From Dyadobacter sandarakinus (lineage in GTDB: Bacteria; Bacteroidota; Bacteroidia; Cytophagales; Spirosomataceae): a stretch of 64,000 nt of DNA. Under the pieces are notes generated by a model. The model searched no databases. It was given only the letters and a program-made list of their open reading frames with translations, and was not told where the DNA came from. The position numbers were made by a program, and so were the translations under genes. This document shows, in pieces, positions 1 to 6,878 of this stretch. The number at the start of each line of letters is the position of its first letter. Position 1 is the first letter of the stretch. The stretch is taken from NCBI RefSeq assembly GCF_016894445.1, contig NZ_CP056775.1:2482001-2546000 (forward strand), in the 5' to 3' direction.

Positions 1-1361
1 AAAATCAGCTTACCGGCATCGTCGTAGGCTCTTGCAAGCGGATTTTGACCGATGGTGTACCCATATGGATTGCGGTTGGCTCCGTTCCGGAGACTGTACA
101 TGCCATAAGACGAGATGCCTACCCTGATCCTTTTGTTGATATTATGGTCAATGTTGACGCGGATGGACGTGCGTGTAAAATCCAGTCCCGGAATGACACC
201 TTTGTCCTTGAAAAAACCACCCGAAAAGTAGAACTGCGTTTTTTCATTTCCGCCCTGCACGCCGATCGAATGATTTTGCTGAAAACCGCGCTTGATCATC
301 ATTTCCTGGTAATCGGTCGTCCGATTCTGGGCAATACCGTCCAGCTCGATGGGCTCAAACAGTTTGGAATCCGCATAGGTATCAATCACGCCGGTCGCTA
401 CGGGATTTCCGTTGGCATCCTTGTAAGTACCCAGTGTACGCCTCGACTCGCGTTTCAGCTCGGCATACTCAGGTCCGGTCAGGAGTTTTATTTTATCCAG
501 TGCATCCGTAAAACCCACATAGGTATCGTAGCTGACGGTCGTTTTGCCCTTGGTAGCACCCCGCTTGGTGGAGATCAGTACCACCCCATTCGCACCTCTC
601 GCGCCGTAAATAGCTGTCGCTGTGGCATCTTTAAGGATTTCCATGGAAGCCACGTCGTTCGGGTTCATATCTTCATACCCGCCCGACACAAAGTCGAAGG
701 GACGCGTCGCCATGAGCTCATTCCGGTCACCGGATAAGGGAATACCATCCACGACATAAAGCGGGTTGTTGCCCGCATTGAAGGATCTGCGGCCACGGAT
801 CAGGATTTTCGGGACAGTGCCCGGCTTGCTGCCCGACTGCGCCACGTCGACGCCGGCAACACGGCCCTGCATGGCCTGTCCAAGGTTGGTAATGGGCATT
901 TCATTGATCTGCTTGGACGTCACCGACGATATGGCGCCGGTTAGCTGGCTTTTCTTCTGGGTACCATACCCCACCACCACGACTTCACTCAGCGTTTTCA
1001 TATCGCCTGAGAGTGTGACATCGATCATGCTCTGACTGCCCACGGCAACCTCCTGGGTTGTGAATCCGACCGCGGAAAAAACGAGTATTGCATTGTTGTC
1101 GGGCACCTCCATGGTGAATTTGCCATCGACATCGGTGTTGGTACCCGACCGGCTGCCTTTCAGTACCACGGACACGCCGGGAACGCCTGTATTGTCTTCG
1201 GCAGAAACGACCCTGCCCGAAACTGTTTTGTCGATCCCTGCGACGATTACGGCAAGGTCAGGATTTTTGGCGAGGGCTATGTCCGGTGCCCCGCATAGTG
1301 CGACACCCGCAAAAGATAGTTGGACAAGACCATAGCATGCATTCGTAAACCTTTGTTTCAT
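1..1361 (-). CDS. SusC/RagA-type TonB-dependent outer-membrane transporter, 5' part
   Basis: The reading frame is open from an ATG at 1361 down to the left edge, so the C-terminal beta-barrel is missing. The visible 453 residues start with a signal-like stretch, then a carboxypeptidase-regulatory-like domain (VSGRVVSAEDNTGVPGVSV). A TonB-box-like segment (LSEVVVVGYGTQKK) and the plug domain follow, with the SusC signatures LIRGRRSFNAGNNPLYVVDGI and ILKDATATAIYGARGANGV. Proteins of this family import oligosaccharides or other large nutrients across the outer membrane with a SusD lipoprotein partner. The substrate cannot be read from this part, and any susD gene would lie beyond the left edge. 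A FecR-like stub lies 459 bp upstream on the same strand, and an ECF sigma factor 4 kb away on the other strand. The SusC assignment is secure; the substrate is unknown. Confidence 0.95.
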   Translation of the reverse strand, partial: MKQRFTNACYGLVQLSFAGVALCGAPDIALAKNPDLAVIVAGIDKTVSGRVVSAEDNTGVPGVSVVLKGSRSGTNTDVDGKFTMEVPDNNAILVFSAVGFTTQEVAVGSQSMIDVTLSGDMKTLSEVVVVGYGTQKKSQLTGAISSVTSKQINEMPITNLGQAMQGRVAGVDVAQSGSKPGTVPKILIRGRRSFNAGNNPLYVVDGIPLSGDRNELMATRPFDFVSGGYEDMNPNDVASMEILKDATATAIYGARGANGVVLISTKRGATKGKTTVSYDTYVGFTDALDKIKLLTGPEYAELKRESRRTLGTYKDANGNPVATGVIDTYADSKLFEPIELDGIAQNRTTDYQEMMIKRGFQQNHSIGVQGGNEKTQFYFSGGFFKDKGVIPGLDFTRTSIRVNIDHNINKRIRVGISSYGMYSLRNGANRNPYGYTIGQNPLARAYDDAGKLI

Positions 1362-1820
1362 AAGCTCCGACTTTTTGAAGTTGCTGATTTCTAAACCCTG
1401 ACGTGAAATGAGGCACGTCCCCTTACAAGATTACCTTATATTTATTCTGTAAATATTTAAATAATATACAACTGAGACGCAAAGAAAAGTTTGTTGGGCA
1501 GGAGCATTGCGCAGAATTGAACAATTTCTTTAGTCATACTATTTAGTACTATTCTGCAATTTATATCTGTGGTTCAGGATAGAGATTTGAACAATCAATT
1601 GGAAGCTCAGGGCAAATTTTATTTCCGCAACCGTTGTCGGGAACGATGCCATTGTGAAAATTTATCTCAAAATAATGATAGCATCTTGCAGCAAATGCAA
1701 AGTTGATAAGAATGAACAGGGTATGTTCATTCAGCTGTATTTTGTATTATAGAAAGAAAATATTGGTATGTGTCCTACCGGAGAAATGCCCCGCCACGAA
1801 TGCGGCTGGCAGAAGGTGCA
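1362..1820. other. Intergenic region upstream of susC-like gene
   Basis: This 459-bp AT-rich gap separates the FecR-like stub from the SusC gene, both read on the minus strand. It has no convincing reading frame and no FecR periplasmic-domain remnant in the part translated by eye. It contains a 9-bp perfect inverted repeat (listed separately) and AT-rich stretches near 1435-1475 that may hold the susC promoter. Confidence 0.5.
1710..1732. promoter_or_regulatory. Perfect inverted repeat, candidate operator
   Basis: GAATGAACA and TGTTCATTC form a perfect 9-bp inverted repeat around a 5-bp centre (GGGTA). It lies about 350 bp upstream of the susC-like start and about 90 bp after the FecR-like stub. 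There is no T-run on either side, so it looks more like a dimeric-regulator site than a terminator. Which protein binds it is unknown. Confidence 0.45.
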
Positions 1821-2231
1821 TCAGTAATTTTTAAAGAAAAAGAAAATAAGGAACACCAGTACGGTGAGCGACATAATGAGCAGAATGAGTCCTTCGAACC
1901 GGGCATTACTCATCCACTTTACCGATGCTTCCCCCGAATCTTTGTCCGTGCGGATGTCCAGCGAGGTACGGATCCGTCCCCAGAGCGAATTGACTTCCTG
2001 GTTGGTAAGGGTGTCGGGCTTCCAGTCTGAGGCAAGCAGCACAAGTTCCCGCGCCCGCTCCACGGTTTCTTTGCAGGAAGGATAATTGTTGATCCATCCT
2101 TCCCAAAACGATCGCACAGAAGGATCGTCGGGAAAGCGTACCCATCTGATGAACAGGTTTTCCATTGCAAGCTCCTCAGCCGATAACTCCGAAAACGGTT
2201 TCATTTCTGGCACATTAGTAAGTTTATGCAT
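1821..2231 (-). CDS. Short FecR-like anti-sigma stub with one membrane helix
   Basis: 136 residues. The N-terminal 80 residues resemble the cytoplasmic anti-sigma part of Bacteroidota FecR proteins (FIRWVRFPDDPSVRSFWEGW, then a VERARELV segment and an LWGRIRTSL segment). A single hydrophobic helix (about residues 112-131, LILLIMSLTVLVFLIFFFF) follows, and the protein ends KNY directly after it. Ordinary FecR proteins are about 300-400 residues and carry a periplasmic FecR domain after the helix; that sensor part is absent here. A second start at residue 10 (MKPFSEL, position 2204) is possible. It may hold an ECF sigma factor at the membrane. No sigma gene is adjacent on the same strand. The family link is by eye only. 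Confidence 0.65.
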   Translation of the reverse strand: MHKLTNVPEMKPFSELSAEELAMENLFIRWVRFPDDPSVRSFWEGWINNYPSCKETVERARELVLLASDWKPDTLTNQEVNSLWGRIRTSLDIRTDKDSGEASVKWMSNARFEGLILLIMSLTVLVFLIFFFFKNY

Positions 2232-2448
2232 TCAGGTTAACAATAGTGCCCTGCAACACGCACAGCAGCCATTTTATCCTACACTTTGGTTTAAAAAAGT
2301 GCCCGGCAACCGGTTTATACTCAATTTCTGAAAGATATAGCAAGCAGGCCGTCCGGCGGATATTACATACCGGGCAAACTGTTTGATGTAAACAGCATAT
2401 GCCGCAAACCAGCGGATTGTCTGTGCTGCAAACAGCCGGTTTCAGCCT

Positions 2449-5400
2449 ATGCGCCTCACACTATACACACATTTTTTGATGCTGTTGATCCACCTTCCGG
2501 CTATGGGTCAGGATATAGTGCTGTGGAATGGAGAGGCCTCCGGCACCATATGCAGTACGGCTTACGGCCTGGTCATTTCGGCTATAGAAGCACACTCCGG
2601 CAGCTCATGCTTCCTGGCCAAACCAGACGGCAATCATGCCAGCCGCCTGGGCCTCAACTGTTCGGGCAAATGGCGCTCCGATCTCAGCAATTTCAACGAG
2701 CTTCGTTTTTTTGTCAAAGCGGCAACAGCCGGAGCATCATTAAGGGTACGGTTCACCACCTACTTTGCTGCCGGCAAGTGGGTTGATGTAAGCTCTTATG
2801 CAGCTGCTGCCGACGGTTCCGGCTATCGTGAAGTAATAATTCCCGCAGATTCCATGCGGACCCCGGCATATGACCTGAGCTCCGTAGAGTACCTGGAATT
2901 TGGCACAGTGCCCGGTACTCAGGGCAACTTCTATGTGGATGATATCAGCGTAGCAGATACCAGGCCACCCACTATGCAGCTGAGCCTTGTTTCTGACCAG
3001 GTGGTTTGCCTGACGCTGAGCGAGGCGCCGGATACAGCAGCGTTGTACAACGTGGAGCATTACCTGCTTGCAAATGAGCAGCACGGCCCGATACACCCCG
3101 CCAGAATCGGGCGGCATTATTTTGTAAAAAGCATCAGGCCCGGCTCCGGGGCGGCGGAGGTTGCGTATGCTCTGTACCTTATTTTCAATGATAAACTGAA
3201 GAGCGGCTCAGCATACCAGCTTACGGTACCTGTTGTCAAAGATCTCGCTGGAAATAGTACGGGTATTGATACATCCTTTACTTTCACGGACGAGCATATT
3301 TCTGGAAATGTAAAAGTAAACCAGCTTGGTTACCAGCCCGCCGGACCAAAGCTGGGCAAGCTCGGCAATTTTCTGGGCGACGCCTGGTCTATGCCCGTTG
3401 ACACCGTACATCCGCCTGCTTTTGAGGTCAGGAATGCTCAGGGTGCAGTCGCATTCAAAGGTTCCTGCAAATACCTGAAGGCGGATACGGCTTTCAGCGG
3501 CGAACGGGTATTTGAGCTCGATTTTACAGCCCTGACGACTTCCGGCAACTATTACCTTTATGTGCCCGGCTATGGCCGCTCACCCAATTTTGCAATAGCT
3601 ACCACGGCGTACGACGAAGCCGCCTATCACACGGCCAGGGCATTGTACTACCAGCGTACCGGGAACCTGGATGCGGCATTTGCAGGCGCGTGGTTAAGGA
3701 AAGGATTACCTGCTTCAAAGGCCGTGATTCACATCTCACACAACAACTCTCCCCTATACACCCCATCCGACTATCCTCCCGGCACCATGCTGCCGATGAG
3801 CAAAGGCTGGTTTGACGCCGGCGATTACGGCCGGTACGTTCCCACTGCCGCAAGCGCCCTTTTTATTCTGTTCACCGCATGGGAGCTGTATCCGACAAAA
3901 TTCACCGACAATCAGCTCAACATTCCCGGGCAAAATAATAATGTTCCCGACTGGCTGGATGAAATCCGGTACGAAACCGACTGGCTGATACAGATGCAGG
4001 CACCTGACGGCGGGGTCTACTTTCGTGTCACACCCGCCAGCTGGTCGCAGGGTTTACCCGAGCAGGAGCAGAACACGCTGTTTATTTCGGAAAAAACCAC
4101 CCAGTCCACGGCCTTATTCTCCGCCGCAATGGCGATGGCTGCACGCAACTTCCAAGCTGTCTGGCCCGGCTATGCCGACTCCTGCCTTTCCGCGGCCGAA
4201 CGTGCCTGGGGTTTTCTGCAAATGCATCAACAAGCTTCTTTACCAGTGAACGTTCCGGGGATTTCAGCAGGTCCATACCCGGATCCGGAAGACCGTGATA
4301 ACCGGGCGTGGGCTGCGGCTGAACTTTATAAAACGACGGGCAACCCGGTTTACGAAGCAGATTTCCGCAAGTGGTACGGGCAGATTCCGCATCAGTTTCA
4401 TGCGACGATGAGCTGGCAGCAGCACACATTCAAGGCAGCCTGGGCGTATGCTTCGGCAGGCCATCCCATACAGAATGAGATTGTGGATGAATTCAGATCA
4501 GCCCTGACCAATGAATTGCTGGCGAATTATAATTCCAGAACATGGCAGGTACATCCCTACCGGGGCGCTTATCATCCCTACAAGGGTTTTGTAGGTTACG
4601 GTACGTTTGGAATGGCACAGAGCTATGCTTTCGATTATATTTTGCTCAGCTTTCTGTTTAAAAATCCGGCGCTCCTGGACCACGCACGGGTACAACTTGA
4701 CATTCCGCTGGGCAACAATCCGCTCGGGCAAAGCTACATTACAGGGCTTGGCGTGCACCCGCCCGAGCACCCGCTGCATTGGTCTACTGCTACGGGCGTG
4801 TTTCCTGAACCTGTGCCCGGTGTACCTGTTTTCGGGCCGGCTGCCTCGCTCCTGATGAACAGGCCTTCGTCGCTGGCCATTCAGGATTCGGCAAACAGAT
4901 ATCCTGCTGGCTACCTTAAAGACGATCCCTACCCGGTCCTCCGCCGGTATACCGATGCGCGCGAAGCCGTAGAAATGTCGGAATTCACGATTCAGGAAAT
5001 AGCAGTTACAGCAGCCGTCTTCGCGTTTTTCAGTAGCACCGTAAGTACCCCTTTGCCCGTAAAGTTCGCCTCATTTACCGCCACTGCCCGTGAATGCAGG
5101 GTGATCCTGGAATGGCGTACTGTTATGGAAGACAACGCAGCTTACTATCTTATCGAGCGAAGTACGGACGGGGTGCATTTTGCGAAAATCGGAAGCGTAC
5201 CGGCTGCTAATGAGGCTGAGGGAATGCACGCATACACCTTCACAGATTCACTGCCGGAACCCGGAAACTACTACCGCATACACGAGACAGATACCGGAAG
5301 CTCTGAGACATTCTCCAAAGTTGTTGCGGCCACGCCGCCCTGCCGTGCATTGCCGGTGCGCATTGCCAGAACAGCACGCCGTCAGTTTCTGATCAGTGCG

Positions 5401-5583
5401 GAAAATAGCAGCCGTGGCACTTTGCATATCACGCTCTTTGATCTTCGAGGACGTATTATGGTTGAGCACCAAAAGAGCGCAAACCAAGCAGTACTAGACG
5501 GAGCCGCTTTGCCGCCCGGCATTTACATTCTTCATGTTGAAAGTGATGGTGAGTACCATTCCTCCAAGCTGCTGATGGAATAA
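2449..5583 (+). CDS. Secreted GH9 family cellulase/endoglucanase with type IX sorting domain
   Basis: 1044 residues. A signal peptide (about residues 1-20, ending AMG/QD) is followed by a beta-rich module (about 21-170) resembling a carbohydrate-binding domain. Next come an Ig-like CelD-N module (about 285-380, starting VKVNQLGYQP) and the (alpha/alpha)6 GH9 catalytic domain (about 390-865). Catalytic aspartates are expected in DAGDYG (D456 and D459), and the proton-donor Glu is expected at E850 in EFTIQEIAV. LGNNPLGQSYITG and HWST are further GH9 signatures. The C-terminal about 75 residues (ending GIYILHVESDG.YHSSKLLME) look like a type IX secretion sorting domain, so the enzyme is probably secreted or surface-anchored. 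It should hydrolyse beta-1,4-glucan or a related beta-glucan internally. The exact substrate is not certain. Confidence 0.93.
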   Translation: MRLTLYTHFLMLLIHLPAMGQDIVLWNGEASGTICSTAYGLVISAIEAHSGSSCFLAKPDGNHASRLGLNCSGKWRSDLSNFNELRFFVKAATAGASLRVRFTTYFAAGKWVDVSSYAAAADGSGYREVIIPADSMRTPAYDLSSVEYLEFGTVPGTQGNFYVDDISVADTRPPTMQLSLVSDQVVCLTLSEAPDTAALYNVEHYLLANEQHGPIHPARIGRHYFVKSIRPGSGAAEVAYALYLIFNDKLKSGSAYQLTVPVVKDLAGNSTGIDTSFTFTDEHISGNVKVNQLGYQPAGPKLGKLGNFLGDAWSMPVDTVHPPAFEVRNAQGAVAFKGSCKYLKADTAFSGERVFELDFTALTTSGNYYLYVPGYGRSPNFAIATTAYDEAAYHTARALYYQRTGNLDAAFAGAWLRKGLPASKAVIHISHNNSPLYTPSDYPPGTMLPMSKGWFDAGDYGRYVPTAASALFILFTAWELYPTKFTDNQLNIPGQNNNVPDWLDEIRYETDWLIQMQAPDGGVYFRVTPASWSQGLPEQEQNTLFISEKTTQSTALFSAAMAMAARNFQAVWPGYADSCLSAAERAWGFLQMHQQASLPVNVPGISAGPYPDPEDRDNRAWAAAELYKTTGNPVYEADFRKWYGQIPHQFHATMSWQQHTFKAAWAYASAGHPIQNEIVDEFRSALTNELLANYNSRTWQVHPYRGAYHPYKGFVGYGTFGMAQSYAFDYILLSFLFKNPALLDHARVQLDIPLGNNPLGQSYITGLGVHPPEHPLHWSTATGVFPEPVPGVPVFGPAASLLMNRPSSLAIQDSANRYPAGYLKDDPYPVLRRYTDAREAVEMSEFTIQEIAVTAAVFAFFSSTVSTPLPVKFASFTATARECRVILEWRTVMEDNAAYYLIERSTDGVHFAKIGSVPAANEAEGMHAYTFTDSLPEPGNYYRIHETDTGSSETFSKVVAATPPCRALPVRIARTARRQFLISAENSSRGTLHITLFDLRGRIMVEHQKSANQAVLDGAALPPGIYILHVESDGEYHSSKLLME

Positions 5584-5671
5584 AACCTGCCGTATATTCA
5601 GCCAGGCCAGCCGCCTGCATACCCGCAAAGGTTACAGGATCAATACCAGGGTCAGCGGGCTTTTTCAGGCA

Positions 5672-6274
5672 GTGATTTCAGATAGATTTGCCGGCACACA
5701 CCATACACATACTTTTTTGAGCAAAAAGGCAAAGTTTCCGGAAGAAGACCTGGCTGTGCTGATTTCAAATGGCAGCGAGGATGCATTTCAGCAGCTGTAT
5801 TACACTTATTTTCAGCGTATTTACAATTATGCATTGCGGTTTATCAAAGCCGGTGAGCTGGCTGAGGACATTGCGCAGGAAGTTTTTATCAAAATCTGGG
5901 AGCGCAGGGATGCGCTGGCTCAGGTGCAGCATTTGAAAAGCTACCTGTATAAAACCTGTAAAAACATGGCGCTCAATATGCTGGCCAAAGCCGCCCGCGA
6001 TACCCGGCTCCGCGAACAGATCATCGCGGCCGCGACCACGTTTCATGATGACACGGAGGCAGGTGCGCGGCAGCAGGAATATGAAAATTGCCTGAAAGAG
6101 GCCATAACAGCACTTCCGCCACGTCGCAGGCAAATTTATGAGCTGGTCAAGCTGGAAGGAAAAAGCTATGAGGAAGTAGCAGCTGAGCTGCATATTTCGC
6201 CGGGCACTGTCAACGATCATATTGTAAAAGCTACGCGCAGTGTGCGGGAGTTTCTGCTGCGCCGCGGCATCTGA
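5672..6274 (+). CDS. ECF-type RNA polymerase sigma factor
   Basis: About 200 residues. Region 2 is clear (AFQQLYYTYFQRIYNYALRF, then AEDIAQEVFIKIWERR), as is region 4 with its helix-turn-helix (LPPRRRQIYELVKLEGKSYEEVAAELHIS). This is the Bacteroidota ECF sigma-70 type that usually controls SusC/TonB or surface-polysaccharide genes. The first 15 residues of the longest frame are unlike sigma factors; a TTG start at 5717 (LSKKAKFPEEDLAVL) fits the family better. The gene lies 88 bp after the GH9 cellulase. It is followed 55 bp later by a small FecR-like gene on the same strand, the usual sigma/anti-sigma order. Its target promoters are not known. Confidence 0.92.
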   Translation: MISDRFAGTHHTHTFLSKKAKFPEEDLAVLISNGSEDAFQQLYYTYFQRIYNYALRFIKAGELAEDIAQEVFIKIWERRDALAQVQHLKSYLYKTCKNMALNMLAKAARDTRLREQIIAAATTFHDDTEAGARQQEYENCLKEAITALPPRRRQIYELVKLEGKSYEEVAAELHISPGTVNDHIVKATRSVREFLLRRGI

Positions 6275-6329
6275 ACCTAGTTTTATCCGCAATGCGGGCG
6301 CTATATATCACCCTTTCTCAATTCACTAT

Positions 6330-6647
6330 ATGGAGGAAATTTACATCAAGTCCATCATCCGCCGCTTTGCAGACAATACCTGCAATGAGCATGAACTCCG
6401 GTTTTTGTTTCAGTCCATGAAAAATGAGGAGGTACTTCAATGGATGTCCGACATCATGGATGACGCTATTTACGAAAGTGAAGACTCCCCGCCCGACTTG
6501 ACCCCCAACCGGACCATCCAGCAGTTCGCCGACCTGGAAGCAAGAATGTGCAACAGGCTTTTTGAGCGGTTTTTTTCCAATGCTGTTGCCGGAAAACAAG
6601 GGCTCACAGACAAGGCACATCATGCTGAAAACTACCAGACAGAGTAG
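6330..6647 (+). CDS. Small soluble FecR-N-terminus-like protein, putative anti-sigma factor
   Basis: 105 residues from the ATG at 6330; the longer frame overlaps the sigma gene and is less likely. The start (IKSIIRRFADNTCNEHELRFLFQSM, quoted in part by its pattern of a short helix, an N-C-x-E-x-E-L turn and a second helix) resembles the N-terminal anti-sigma domain of Bacteroidota FecR proteins. There is no transmembrane helix and no periplasmic domain, so it would be a soluble cytoplasmic protein. It sits directly after the ECF sigma gene, which suggests it binds that sigma factor. Other than position and weak N-terminal resemblance there is no functional evidence. Confidence 0.55.
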   Translation: MEEIYIKSIIRRFADNTCNEHELRFLFQSMKNEEVLQWMSDIMDDAIYESEDSPPDLTPNRTIQQFADLEARMCNRLFERFFSNAVAGKQGLTDKAHHAENYQTE

Positions 6648-6831
6648 CAGAAAAACCTGCTCTCACAGCATATGAACCCGGCATTGGAAGTTGCCCTTCC
6701 ATAAATTCTTCACACCTCAATGCGACAATTATGAAAATGACAATCCATCCGACTAGCCTATGTTATTTTACGGATGCCGGGAGCACATGCTGCCACTGTC
6801 TGCTTCTTAGCCCCATTTAGCAGATTTTCTT

Positions 6832-6839
6832 TACCTTTG
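6832..6839 (+). promoter_or_regulatory. Candidate -7 element of the alaS promoter
   Basis: TACCTTTG matches the Bacteroidota sigma-A -7 consensus TAnnTTTG and lies 40 bp before the chosen alaS start. No clear TTTG -33 element sits about 20 bp upstream. Confidence 0.45.
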
Positions 6840-6878
6840 CGCTCATTTTATGAAGATAAAGGTATCAAAGCAGCTACA

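Noticed and set aside
45..737. 230-codon plus-strand frame at the left edge
   Set aside because: The minus strand over the same bases encodes clear SusC motifs, so this is a shadow frame.
5622..5665. Terminator after the GH9 gene (CCCGC...GCGGG then TTTTT)
   Set aside because: The stem is only 5 bp with a loop near 30 bases, too weak to call although the T-run is present.
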